28,348 nucleotides of DNA from an uncultured Campylobacter sp. (GTDB lineage Bacteria; Campylobacterota; Campylobacteria; Campylobacterales; Campylobacteraceae): positions 1-28,348 of the forward strand of contig NZ_CALIBH010000206.1 of assembly GCF_938045775.1 (NCBI RefSeq). Reading direction: 5' to 3'. Position numbers and translations under genes: made by a program. This document shows, in pieces, positions 7,898 to 16,664 of this stretch. Positions within the stretch are counted from its first letter, which is position 1; every line of letters begins with the position of its first letter. The notes below the pieces were generated by a model. That model did not search any database. It was given only the letters and a program-made list of their open reading frames with translations, and was not told where the DNA came from.

Positions 7898-8599
7898 TTA
7901 TTGCAATGCTGAACCGGTATTGGAAGCCAAAGTATAATTTACATATCCGGTCTCGGGCTGGATAAAAATATCGGCGATCTCGCCCGCGGCGTTAGTAAGT
8001 CTGATAACGCATGGATTTTGTCCTACAAAAAGCTTATCATATGGCACGTTAGAGTTCGCTACCTGCCCCATAGGACGCCCATAAGAATCAAAGACTATAG
8101 TTTGATTTGCCCGGTCTCCACAATTAGTAAATTCGACATTTCTAATATCGTAGGTTTTGCTTAAATTCAGCTTCTTATTGATTCTTTCGGCATTTCTATT
8201 CATCGCCTGATTTTGAAAGCCGGCACTCAAAATTTTATTTGGATTTTGTGGATCCGTAGCAAAATCGACTCTTGATAGATCAGACAGATCCGCACTGCCG
8301 TTAGGATTACCGCTCATAGTGCTATCATAATACACCGTGTAAGTCCAGCCCTCCGCACTTCCTTTGGCGTTGGTATAACTAAATTGAATTCTCCAAAGTT
8401 TTTTAAACCAATCCGGGTCATTAGGATCGAATTTGTTATCATTCATCGCAAGCTGCTGCGTGTAACGAATATGAGCAGCTACTTGATCTGCCGCCTCCAC
8501 AAGGCTATTTCGATTGATTTGAGGCACCGCCACCGCCGCTAGAATTCCAACCACCACGATGATGAAAATCAGCTCTATCATAGTAAATGCTTTTTTCAT
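7898..8599 (-). CDS. Type IV pilin-like pseudopilin (prepilin with N-terminal methylation motif)
   Basis: The N-terminus is a short basic leader followed by the classic prepilin core: MKKA|FTMIELIFIIVVVGIL, with cleavage expected after Ala4, Phe5 as the new N-terminus and Glu9 as the conserved fifth mature residue. Ala rather than Gly at -1 is common in Campylobacterota. A hydrophobic helix (to about 25) precedes a soluble domain of about 205 residues with two cysteines (in TNCGDR and NPCVIR) that could form a disulphide, as in GspH-like minor pseudopilins. Such proteins belong to type II secretion or DNA-uptake (Cts-type) machines. No other secretion gene is nearby, so it is a stand-alone minor pseudopilin. 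It is preceded by AAAGGT at a good distance from the ATG and lies 27 bases after the GT39-like gene. Confidence 0.85.
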   Translation of the reverse strand: MKKAFTMIELIFIIVVVGILAAVAVPQINRNSLVEAADQVAAHIRYTQQLAMNDNKFDPNDPDWFKKLWRIQFSYTNAKGSAEGWTYTVYYDSTMSGNPNGSADLSDLSRVDFATDPQNPNKILSAGFQNQAMNRNAERINKKLNLSKTYDIRNVEFTNCGDRANQTIVFDSYGRPMGQVANSNVPYDKLFVGQNPCVIRLTNAAGEIADIFIQPETGYVNYTLASNTGSALQ

Positions 8600-8626
8600 A
8601 ATTTTTACCTTTCATAAAAATTTTGT

Positions 8627-9853
8627 TTATATTTTAACATAAAATTTCGCAATTCGCACGCCTCGCTTGTAAATATCTATATTTTGTATCGAATTTTTAT
8701 GATCCGAGACATATTCCGGCTTATCCGCATAGATAAAAGCGCTATCCCCGCTAGGCAGTCCGTAAAATTTCAGGCGCAGGCAGAGCCTCTCGTCTTCGCA
8801 GCTTACGCTTTTTACGCCGCGATCTTTTAGCTCGCTCGTAAGCTGTTTGGCTACGTCAAATTTATAGATAAAATGCCGCTGCGGTTTGTTTGCGAACATC
8901 GCCTCATACATCACATCGCTAAAAATCACTGCAAAATAGCTCACCGCTAAGCTTACCAGCGCCACACCCACGGCGATCTTGTGAAAGGTGCGAAATTTGG
9001 GCAATCTAACGCGGTACGAATTAAACAAAACCCGAATGATCAGAGGCGTAGCGATAACGCAATACGGCAGCATCATCTCAAGCGGCACGCGCTGTCTTAG
9101 CGAAAAAAGCATCGTCAGACAAAGCGCGCTCGTAGCGATGAACCAAAGCAGGCTCTTTTCCTCTTTGATCCAAATTCTATAGATAGTGTAGATGAAAAAT
9201 AAAAACACTAAAGGTGAAAACGCGCCCGCAAAAACGCCCACGGTGTCTAAAAAATACCCTCTCGGCTTGCCTTCCGAGCTTATGTCATAAAAGATTACGC
9301 TGAAACTAAATAACGCTATGCAAAGCAGCAAAAGCTCCTTTTTGCGCGTATAAAGAGCCCAAATTCCAAAGCCCACGTAGAGCATAAAAAATGCACGATC
9401 AATCAGGGCGCAAGCGGACAGCAGCACGAAAAGCGCGATATTGTATTCGCTCTTTGCAAAATAGATCGCTAGCAGCGTGAAAAAAACGATAATGCCCGCC
9501 GGATTTAGTAAAATCGCGCTACTCATAGACGCAGGAAGCGCCATAAATAGCGCCGTAGCGACCACTCTATCGAAGCGGCGCTTTAGAATAAATTTTGAAA
9601 TTTTATAGATCATCGCGGCGTTTGCGAAGTGGATCAAAATAAACGGCACGCGCAAGGCGTAGTCGTTGCGCCCGAAAATTTCGCAGCTTAAATTTGCGAT
9701 TAGCGAAACGAGGGATTTTTTATCGTAAAAAATTTCAGCCTCGTAGTAGCTGATGCTTAAATTTGAGATCGCATAAAGCAAAAATATGCCCTGAAACAGG
9801 CACATTATAGAGATTACGAAAATTTCGTTTTGATAAAGCTTCTTCACTCTCAT
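8627..9853 (-). CDS. GT-C fold integral membrane protein, GT39/ArnT-like glycosyltransferase candidate
   Basis: The protein has about ten predicted membrane helices in 408 residues. After helix 1 comes a loop with acidic residues (SYYEAEIFYD, Glu38 and Glu40) and then FGRNDYALRVPFILIHFANAAM (60-81), which fits the 'G...AlRlPs' pattern of the PMT_2/GT39 family. Enzymes of this fold use lipid-linked sugars and face the periplasm; the acidic loop residue acts as catalyst. The C-terminal part (about 325-408) is a small soluble domain. It is shorter than ArnT (about 550 residues), so it could be an atypical or inactive member. The ribosome binding site (CAAGG, very close to the ATG) is weak. It heads a six-gene minus-strand unit and lies just before a pseudopilin, which might be a substrate, but this is only suggestion. 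Confidence 0.65.
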   Translation of the reverse strand: MRVKKLYQNEIFVISIMCLFQGIFLLYAISNLSISYYEAEIFYDKKSLVSLIANLSCEIFGRNDYALRVPFILIHFANAAMIYKISKFILKRRFDRVVATALFMALPASMSSAILLNPAGIIVFFTLLAIYFAKSEYNIALFVLLSACALIDRAFFMLYVGFGIWALYTRKKELLLLCIALFSFSVIFYDISSEGKPRGYFLDTVGVFAGAFSPLVFLFFIYTIYRIWIKEEKSLLWFIATSALCLTMLFSLRQRVPLEMMLPYCVIATPLIIRVLFNSYRVRLPKFRTFHKIAVGVALVSLAVSYFAVIFSDVMYEAMFANKPQRHFIYKFDVAKQLTSELKDRGVKSVSCEDERLCLRLKFYGLPSGDSAFIYADKPEYVSDHKNSIQNIDIYKRGVRIAKFYVKI

Positions 9854-9964
9854 CCTTGCTGCGGGCGCTTTAGATTTACGGCTAAATTCTACGGCCGAAA
9901 TTTCATAAAATTTAAGCTGCCGAATCCTTTAAAATTTAGCCGCTGAATTTAACCGCGCGCCGCT

Positions 9965-10414
9965 TCATTCCTCTATCGTATAATTTTCCCAAAAGAAATT
10001 TATCCACTCATCCGTTTTTGAAATTTTAAAATCGGGTTGGATGAGCGCCTTGGGTTTGTAAAAAATCACCGCCGTTTTAAGCTCTATTTGCGGAAATTTC
10101 TCCAGCAGCACGCGCTTGATCTCGACCATGCTGTCGCCACTGTCGATGATATCGTCCACCAGCAGCACGCGCTTGTAAAGCTCCAGATCGGGCACGTTGA
10201 AAACGTCGATGGTATCGAGCTTTTTGGTGTCCGCGTAATGGATGGAATTTATCGAAAATATCGTCCGCATATCAAGCGCATTGGCTAGCGCGTGACCGAA
10301 TGTGAGCCCACCTCTAGCGATCGCCACGATTGCATCGGGCATAAATTCGTCCCTAACCTGCTTTGCTATAACTCTTGCGTCGCGATCCATCTCGTCAAAA
10401 CTATAAAATCTCAT
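9965..10414 (-). CDS. Purine phosphoribosyltransferase, xanthine/guanine type
   Basis: This is a type I phosphoribosyltransferase that would join a free purine base to PRPP. The PRPP-binding motif VLLVDDIIDSGDS is at 83-95 and the pyrophosphate-loop AIARGG at 31-36. The short length (149 residues) and the C-terminal pattern (KTAVIFYKP...WINFFWENY, with a conserved Trp) match xanthine-guanine (Gpt-like) enzymes better than HGPRT or Apt. It begins 15 bases after the stop of a purine permease gene with AAGGAA upstream, so uptake and salvage are probably co-transcribed. Whether it prefers guanine, xanthine or hypoxanthine cannot be seen from the sequence. Confidence 0.85.
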   Translation of the reverse strand: MRFYSFDEMDRDARVIAKQVRDEFMPDAIVAIARGGLTFGHALANALDMRTIFSINSIHYADTKKLDTIDVFNVPDLELYKRVLLVDDIIDSGDSMVEIKRVLLEKFPQIELKTAVIFYKPKALIQPDFKISKTDEWINFFWENYTIEE

Positions 10415-10429
10415 ATCTTTCCTTAAAAT

Positions 10430-11725
10430 TTAATGCATTAAAAATACTAAAACGCTAATCGCGCCAAGCGTCAAAACGCCGAAATTTAAATCTTTTATCC
10501 TCCGCTGAGCGAGTCTAACTACGATATAAGCGATAAAGCCGAAGCTTAAGCCATTGGTGATCGAGTAGGTAAAAGGCATCAAAAACACTATGAAAAACGC
10601 AGGGATTAAAATTCCAGCGTCGCTATAATCGATCTTACCAAGCTCGCTAAACATCAAAACCCCGACCATTACGAGGATCGGATAGATTGCATTTGCGGGG
10701 ATTGCCTTAAATAGCGGCAACATAAACAGCGTCAGCACAAAAAATATAGCGCAAAATACCGCAGTAAGCCCCGTGCGGCCGCCCGCCTCCACGCCGCTGG
10801 CGCTCTCGGCAAATGCAGTGACCGTGCTCGTTCCTATAACGGCGCCTGCGACGCTTCCTATCGCATCGGAGGTTAAATTTCTAGATAGTTTTTTCATGCC
10901 GTCTTTGCTATTTTCTCCAAAAAGCCCCGCGCGGTTTCCTACGCCGGTGAGAGTGCCGATGCTATCGAATAGATGCGTGACGAAAAATGTGATTATAAAA
11001 GGCACGAACGCAAGCTTCAGCGCTCCGGGGATATCCAGCTTAGCAAATATCGGCGTTATGCCGCTTGGCGCGCTTACTATGCCATGCGGTGCGGGCGAAA
11101 TTCCAGCCACCCACGCAACGCACGAAGTAATCAAAATGCTTAAGATAAACGCCGCCTTGATTCTAAGCACGAAGAGCACCAGCACGACCGCTAAGCCTAA
11201 AATTCCAAGCAAAACGTTTAGATCTTTTAAATTTCCTAAAGTTACTAGCGTCGCCTGACTAGGCGCGATGACGCCCATCTGTTTAAGTCCGATGAAGCAG
11301 ATAAAAGCGCCGATACCCGCGCTTATGGCGCGACGCAGATCAAGTGGGATAGATTTAATAACCCAAACGCGAAAATTGGTAAACGAAAGCACGGTAAAAA
11401 GCGTCCCGCTTATCGCTACGATGCCAAGTGCACTCTGCCACGGCATCTTAGCATCCACGCACAACGCAAAGGTAAAATACGCATTTAGCCCCATGCCGAC
11501 GCTAAGCGCAACGGGGGTATTTGCAAAGAGCCCGTTAAATAGCGTCGCGATTATCGTAATAAGCGCGGTTGCCGTAACCAGCGCATCAAACGGCATACCT
11601 GCGATGCTCATAATGTTAGCGTTTACCGGCACGATGTAAATCATCGCCAAAAACGTAGTAAGCCCTGCGATAAGCTCCTGCCTTACCGACGTTTTTGCCG
11701 CGGCGAGATGAAAGAATTTCTCCAC
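10430..11725 (-). CDS. NCS2-family purine permease, AzgA/PbuG-like (hypoxanthine/guanine/adenine)
   Basis: This is an inner-membrane proton-coupled purine importer. Residues 13-60 (SVRQELIAGLTTFLAMIYI, then NANIMSIAGMPFDALVTATAL) match the start of AzgA-type carriers. The NCS2 signature region GMGLNAYFTFAL and later GTSTVTAFAESASGVEAGGRTGLTAV are also present. The 431 residues form about 12-14 membrane spans, normal for the family. It starts 18 bases after mqnE and ends 15 bases before the phosphoribosyltransferase. The sequence does not show which of adenine, guanine or hypoxanthine is preferred. Confidence 0.92.
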   Translation of the reverse strand: MEKFFHLAAAKTSVRQELIAGLTTFLAMIYIVPVNANIMSIAGMPFDALVTATALITIIATLFNGLFANTPVALSVGMGLNAYFTFALCVDAKMPWQSALGIVAISGTLFTVLSFTNFRVWVIKSIPLDLRRAISAGIGAFICFIGLKQMGVIAPSQATLVTLGNLKDLNVLLGILGLAVVLVLFVLRIKAAFILSILITSCVAWVAGISPAPHGIVSAPSGITPIFAKLDIPGALKLAFVPFIITFFVTHLFDSIGTLTGVGNRAGLFGENSKDGMKKLSRNLTSDAIGSVAGAVIGTSTVTAFAESASGVEAGGRTGLTAVFCAIFFVLTLFMLPLFKAIPANAIYPILVMVGVLMFSELGKIDYSDAGILIPAFFIVFLMPFTYSITNGLSFGFIAYIVVRLAQRRIKDLNFGVLTLGAISVLVFLMH

Positions 11726-11743
11726 TTGCTCCTCCTTTAGAAT

Positions 11744-12826
11744 TTATTCGTAAATTTCGATCTGATTATACAAGCTATCGCGCTCGACCGGCACAAAGCC
11801 TGCGGTGCTGATCATATCGATAAAATCGCGCTTGCTCTGCCCTTTTTTGCTGCCGGCGCCGGCGCTGCTTTGAATGCTTTCGTTTTCAATCGTGCCGTCA
11901 AGATCGTCCGCGCCGAAATCCTGCGCTACAAGAGCCAAGCTTAGCGTCGAGGTCGCCCAATACGCCTTGATATGCGCGACGTTGTCGAGTAAAATTCTAC
12001 TAATCGCGATCGTTTTTAAAATTTCAACCGAGCCCAAAAAGCCCTTCACGTCTAGGTAGTTGTTCTCGCGCTGATACACGAGCGGGATGAAGGCGTTGAA
12101 ACCGCCGCCGTTAGTGCGAGAGCGGCTCTCATCTTGCAGCGCGCGGATGCGCAAGATGTGATCGATGCGGTGAGCGCGGCTTTCGATATGTCCAAAGAGC
12201 ATCGTGGCGTTGCTCTGGCGCCCGCGCGCATGCCACAGCGAGTGGATTTGCAGCCACTGCTCGCTTGAGACCTTGCCTTTGCAAATTTTATCGCGCACGT
12301 CCTCGTCAAAAATTTCGGCGCCGCCCCCCGGCATCGAATCCACGCCGCTTTGCATCATCAGCTCTATCGTCTCCTCGTAGCTCATCTTCCACTTTCGCCG
12401 CCAGTAATCGACCTCCGCCGCGGTCATCGCCTTGATGTGCAGAAGCGGATATTTTTGCTTTATCGCTTTGAAAATTCCCAAATATTGCTGCGGCGTAACG
12501 AATGGATTGTGCGAGCTTACGATATGAATCTCCTTCGTGCCACGCGCCACCGTCTCGTCCACGATACGCATGATCTCATCATCGCTCATCGTGTAAGCGT
12601 TTTCGTTCTTGCGGTGCGCCGAAAATGCGCAAAATTTACAGGTATCTGCGCATAAATTCGAAGGATTTATATGACGATTTGCGTTGAAATAGACGTTTTT
12701 GCCGTTTTTTTCTTTGCGAATAGCAAAGGCGAATTTGCCCAGATCGAAAAGATCTAAATCCCATAATTTCACGCCGTCTTCGTAATTTAATCTCTCGCCG
12801 CTTTGTAGTTTTTCTAAAATTTCCAT
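11744..12826 (-). CDS. mqnE: Aminofutalosine synthase MqnE (radical SAM)
   Basis: MqnE joins the radical of SAM to 3-[(1-carboxyvinyl)oxy]benzoate to make 6-amino-6-deoxyfutalosine, an early step of menaquinone synthesis. The [4Fe-4S] motif CADTCKFC has Cys59, Cys63 and Cys66 in CxxxCxxC spacing. HINPSNLC before it, HIVSSHNPF and MPGGGAEIF after it are family features that separate MqnE from MqnC. The length (360 residues) is normal. An SD-like GGGAAA precedes the ATG. In Campylobacterota the next step removes adenine from aminofutalosine by the MTAN nucleosidase, which may explain the purine permease and phosphoribosyltransferase immediately downstream. A divergent promoter region with glmS lies at 12827-12967. 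Confidence 0.93.
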   Translation of the reverse strand: MEILEKLQSGERLNYEDGVKLWDLDLFDLGKFAFAIRKEKNGKNVYFNANRHINPSNLCADTCKFCAFSAHRKNENAYTMSDDEIMRIVDETVARGTKEIHIVSSHNPFVTPQQYLGIFKAIKQKYPLLHIKAMTAAEVDYWRRKWKMSYEETIELMMQSGVDSMPGGGAEIFDEDVRDKICKGKVSSEQWLQIHSLWHARGRQSNATMLFGHIESRAHRIDHILRIRALQDESRSRTNGGGFNAFIPLVYQRENNYLDVKGFLGSVEILKTIAISRILLDNVAHIKAYWATSTLSLALVAQDFGADDLDGTIENESIQSSAGAGSKKGQSKRDFIDMISTAGFVPVERDSLYNQIEIYE

Positions 12827-12852
12827 CGATTTCCCAAGCCAAATTTTGTGCT

Positions 12853-12864
12853 AATTATATAATT
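12853..12864. promoter_or_regulatory. Palindromic -10 element, likely promoter of mqnE, possibly bidirectional
   Basis: AATTATATAATT is a perfect 12-base palindrome and contains TATAAT on both strands. On the minus strand the element (12859-12854) lies 28 bases before the mqnE ATG, a good distance. For glmS it would give a leader of about 100 bases; a second weak candidate (TAAAAT, 12932-12937) is closer. No clear -35 was found, as is usual for sigma-70 promoters in this phylum. Confidence 0.45.
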
Positions 12865-12967
12865 TTTTGCTTACAAAACGGATAAGCGGACTAAATTTAG
12901 AGCCGAATTTCGTTAATTTAAAATAGCGTAGTAAAATGGGCGCCAAATTTTAAATAAGGAAAGCAAA

Positions 12968-14785
12968 ATGTGTGGAATCGTAGGCTACATAGGAAACGCC
13001 GAAAAGAAAAAAATCATAATAAACGGACTGAAAGAACTCGAGTATCGCGGATACGACAGCGCTGGGCTTGCCGTGATGGATGAGAGTGCGAATATAAAGT
13101 ATTTCAAAGCAGTCGGCAAGCTTAATAATCTCGAAGAAAAGATGAAAGATTTCACTTCGCAAGGCTTTGGCGTTGCGATCGGGCATACTCGCTGGGCGAC
13201 GCACGGAAAGCCCACCGAGCTTAACGCGCATCCGCATTTTGGGGATTTTAGCTTCGTCGTGCATAACGGCATCATCGAAAACTACATCGAGCTAAAGGAC
13301 GAGCTCGAAGCGGACGGCGTGAAATTTTTAAGCCAGACCGATACAGAAGTAATCGTGCATCTTTTTGAAAAAAATTTCAAGGCTAGTAACGACGCATTTA
13401 AGGCATATGAAGCCACAATTAAACGGCTAAAAGGCGCATACGCAACGCTTTTAATCACGAAGGCAGCACCCGGCGAAATTTTCTTTGCTAAAAACGCGGC
13501 TCCGCTGATCGTCGCAAAAAACGATAAAAACGAAATTTTCTTTAGCTCCTCAGACGCCCCCCTCATCGGGCTTGCGAATACGGCTGCGTATCTGGATGAT
13601 CAAATTTACGGCGTTGCAAAGCTTGGGCAAATCGACGTTTTTAAAAACTCTAAACCGCATAATTGCGCCTTTAGCGAGCTTCCGAAAGATAAAGGCTATG
13701 CGCAAAAAGAGGGCTTTAGATTTTTTATGGAAAAAGAAATTTACGAGCAAGCGCAAGTCGTAACCGAAGCGATGATGGGGCGCGTAATAAAGGGCGGCAA
13801 GATAAAATTTGACGAGCTTGATGCGGCGATGTTTGAGGGCATCGACGAGGTAGTCTTATGCGCCTGCGGTACAAGCTATCACGCCGCACTCGTAAGTTCG
13901 TATCTTTTCGAGCGCATCGCTAAAATCCGCACGAAAGTGGAAGTTGCTAGTGAATTCCGCTACAAGGAGCCGTTTTTGAATAAAAACGCCCTTTTCATCG
14001 TTATTTCGCAAAGCGGAGAGACCGCCGATACCTTAGAGGCGCTACATATCGCTAAAAAAGCCGGTCTTAGAACGCTTGCGATCTGCAACGTCGATAACAG
14101 CTCGATCGTGCGCATGGCAGGCAGCGTTATCCTCACCCGCGCAGGCATCGAAAAGGGCGTAGCCTCTACGAAAGCTTTTGCGACGCAGGTTATGGTGCTA
14201 TGGATGTTTGTGGTGTATCTTGCAAATCTGCGCGAAGTCATCTCGGCGCGCACGAATTCCGCTGAAATTTCGGCGATGCTTCATATCCCGCAAATTTTAA
14301 AGATCAAAGACGGCTTGCAGGATAAAATTTACCGCATGAGTAAGCACTATCTGCACGGACACGGCTTTTTCTTTATCGGGCGCGATATTTTCTATCCGCT
14401 CGCTCTTGAGGGCGCGCTCAAGCTCAAAGAGATCTCCTATCTGCACGCGGAAGGCTATCCAAGCGGCGAGATGAAGCACGGACCTATCGCTCTTGCCGAT
14501 TCTAATCTCTTTACGGTTGCGCTGATGCCAAAGCATTTGCTCTACGAAAAAACGAAAAGCAATGTCGAAGAGCTTGCCGCGCGCGATGCGTATATTTTAG
14601 CTATCAGCCCGGAAGAGCCCGAGATCGCGGATGATTTTATCAAAACGAGCGAGCAAAGCCACGCGATGAGCGAGTTTTTTGAGATGATGATAATTTTACA
14701 AATTCTAGCTCTTGAGATCTCCGTCAGACTTGGCAACGACGTGGATATGCCGCGAAATTTAGCCAAAAGTGTCACCGTAGAATAA
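12968..14785 (+). CDS. glmS: Glutamine--fructose-6-phosphate aminotransferase (isomerizing)
   Basis: GlmS makes glucosamine-6-phosphate, the first committed step to UDP-GlcNAc for peptidoglycan and lipopolysaccharide. The N-terminal glutaminase has the catalytic Cys2 (MCGIVGYIG), HTRWATHG at 73-80 and HPHF. Two SIS sugar-isomerase domains follow: CGTSYHA at 300-306, SQSGETADT at 347-355 and a C-terminal NLAKSVTVE that closes the active site. The 605 residues are normal. AAGGAAA lies seven bases before the ATG. I saw no glmS ribozyme-like leader. It is transcribed away from mqnE and is followed after 60 bases by an unknown membrane protein on the same strand. Confidence 0.97.
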   Translation: MCGIVGYIGNAEKKKIIINGLKELEYRGYDSAGLAVMDESANIKYFKAVGKLNNLEEKMKDFTSQGFGVAIGHTRWATHGKPTELNAHPHFGDFSFVVHNGIIENYIELKDELEADGVKFLSQTDTEVIVHLFEKNFKASNDAFKAYEATIKRLKGAYATLLITKAAPGEIFFAKNAAPLIVAKNDKNEIFFSSSDAPLIGLANTAAYLDDQIYGVAKLGQIDVFKNSKPHNCAFSELPKDKGYAQKEGFRFFMEKEIYEQAQVVTEAMMGRVIKGGKIKFDELDAAMFEGIDEVVLCACGTSYHAALVSSYLFERIAKIRTKVEVASEFRYKEPFLNKNALFIVISQSGETADTLEALHIAKKAGLRTLAICNVDNSSIVRMAGSVILTRAGIEKGVASTKAFATQVMVLWMFVVYLANLREVISARTNSAEISAMLHIPQILKIKDGLQDKIYRMSKHYLHGHGFFFIGRDIFYPLALEGALKLKEISYLHAEGYPSGEMKHGPIALADSNLFTVALMPKHLLYEKTKSNVEELAARDAYILAISPEEPEIADDFIKTSEQSHAMSEFFEMMIILQILALEISVRLGNDVDMPRNLAKSVTVE

Positions 14786-14845
14786 TCATTTTTTAAGTTC
14801 ATTTTGACTAATATTTCTCATTAAAAAATCGGGGAATGTTAGTAT

Positions 14846-15979
14846 ATGAGACTTATCGGATTTATCAGAGGTGAAAATGTCATAGTCGCCACAGGCGGGG
14901 TCGAGTATAGCTACGAAATGCTTGGCGAACGCGATCCTAGCCTAACCGACGGCGATGAGGTAAGCTTCGACACGCTAGCATCCAGCGCGATAAATATAAA
15001 GCGCGTCGAGGGCTCTAAATCCAAAGACCGCGTAGCGCAAAAAGTAGCCCCACAGCCAAAAGAATCTGCAAAGCAAAACGATGAAATTTTTGGCGATAAG
15101 AATTCTGCAGAAAATAATATATCAGAAGTACCTTCCTTTCAAAGTTCTACCGAAAATATTGCAAACGATATATCTGCCGTAAAAGAAACGAAGGTCGCAA
15201 AAAAATTTAAGAATTTTAAATTTAACCGCAAAGCTAGGCCTATGAGTGCAAAGAAACCGAAATTCTTTGGATTTGAGTTCGTCCAAACAGACGATCTGCG
15301 CACTACACAAAGCGTCGAGAGTAAAATTTATACTTCATCCATCCGTAAGGAAGGGCTTAAATCCATAATCCTGCCCATAGTGCCGATAGTCATCATTTTG
15401 ATATTCCGCTCGCAAATCGCAAGCATATTTCTATCTTTTTCGCAGATCGAAGCTTATGTCAATCAAGATACGGTTTATATGGTGATGGATCTGCTGATTT
15501 TCCTCAGTTTTGCGCTATTTTATCTGCTGCCGCTTAACCGCGCGATAAACCTACTCTCCATAGCGACACACGATCAATACCCGATGCGTCAAATGGCGAA
15601 TTACAACGTCTTTATCATCCTGTGCGTCATCTCTACGATCCTGCAGGATAAGAGCCTGGGGCTGGATGAGTTCGAGCAAATTTTCATCTGCGGCGTGATC
15701 GGATTTGGGCTCATTTCGTTTTATTATAAGTTCAAGGCGTTTGCGTTTATGTTTTTCAAAACCGCAGGCTCAATCCTATTTGCCCCCGCGCTGCTTGTGG
15801 AGCTCGTAGCTATTATTTTCATCGGCATCGGCGACCGTTATACTGGCGCGTCGATGAAATTTATGGAGCTTACGGGGCTATTTTTTGCGAGCACGGCGTG
15901 GAGATACATCATAATTTTTATCGTTATGTCGCCGCTTTATTTCCTTGGATTTTGCATGCTAAGGCGGATCAAAAAATAA
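14846..15979 (+). CDS. Six-span integral membrane protein with a small N-terminal domain, function unknown
   Basis: I do not recognise the family. Residues 1-50 (MRLIGFIRGENVIVATGG..., then LTDGDEVSFD) look like a small beta-rich module. Residues 50-165 are a charged, Lys/Asn/Ser-rich linker with no fold visible. From about 168 onward there are six hydrophobic segments (for example LPIVPIVIILIF, MDLLIFLSFALFYLLPL, VFIILCVISTIL, and a last one before the RRIKK end), a basic C-terminus in the cytoplasm. GGGGAA lies about ten bases upstream of the ATG. It lies 60 bases after glmS and may be co-transcribed, but nothing ties it to amino-sugar metabolism. Convergent with tgt beyond a long spacer. 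Confidence 0.8.
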   Translation: MRLIGFIRGENVIVATGGVEYSYEMLGERDPSLTDGDEVSFDTLASSAINIKRVEGSKSKDRVAQKVAPQPKESAKQNDEIFGDKNSAENNISEVPSFQSSTENIANDISAVKETKVAKKFKNFKFNRKARPMSAKKPKFFGFEFVQTDDLRTTQSVESKIYTSSIRKEGLKSIILPIVPIVIILIFRSQIASIFLSFSQIEAYVNQDTVYMVMDLLIFLSFALFYLLPLNRAINLLSIATHDQYPMRQMANYNVFIILCVISTILQDKSLGLDEFEQIFICGVIGFGLISFYYKFKAFAFMFFKTAGSILFAPALLVELVAIIFIGIGDRYTGASMKFMELTGLFFASTAWRYIIIFIVMSPLYFLGFCMLRRIKK

Positions 15980-16664
15980 ATTCTACAAAATTTTGCTGCA
16001 AATCTCGCTATGATAAAATTTTACTACGATAGAATTCCACTCAAAATTTCATCGCAAAATTTAGCACGAAGACAGAATTTAGCGGAAATTTGAACTTTAC
16101 CAAAGTAAAATTCTACCGCATTAAAATTTTATCGCAATAAAATTCCGCAATTGTAGGCGCAGATCGCACGCCCTAAAGCAATATATGTCTTTTATACGCG
16201 TAACGCACGGCTTACAAAAATACACCAATACTTCGAATTTCGATGCAATGCCCCCTATTTGACAAAAGCCATAGCAATTTTACATCGCATCTGTAAAATC
16301 CTACCATTAAAATCCATCTTTAAATCTCGCGCGCTCAGCGCATATCAACTCAGAATTTTATCCACGCAACTTAGCGCAAAGCTTCAAAACTAAATTTTAT
16401 CTCATATTCTACGGCGAAATTCCAAGACATAGCTCTATCATAATAAAATTTTGCCAAAATAAAACTCTAATTGATGCCAAAGCCTAAGCGCGGATTTAAA
16501 TCAAATTTAAAGTTATGGGCTCTGCACTCCGCAGCTCTTAAAATTTCACTGCCCAAATTTTGTCGCGTTTAAATTTAGCTGCCCGCACGCCGTATAAAAT
16601 TTCGTCAGTCGCCGCGGCTGAATTTAACTATCGCACTAAATTCCGCGCCCTCGCCTGCTGAAAT
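15980..16664. other. Geneless convergent spacer with recurring AAAATTT words
   Basis: The 685 bases lie between two converging genes. No open frame of useful length and no clear terminator hairpin is visible. From about 15985 to 16150 the word AAAATT or AGAATT recurs roughly every 15-20 bases, with short GC-containing links such as CGCAA or CTACGATAG; after that the pattern loosens. The texture is like that of the spacers at 721-945, 1990-2200 and 9895-9960. Confidence 0.6.
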
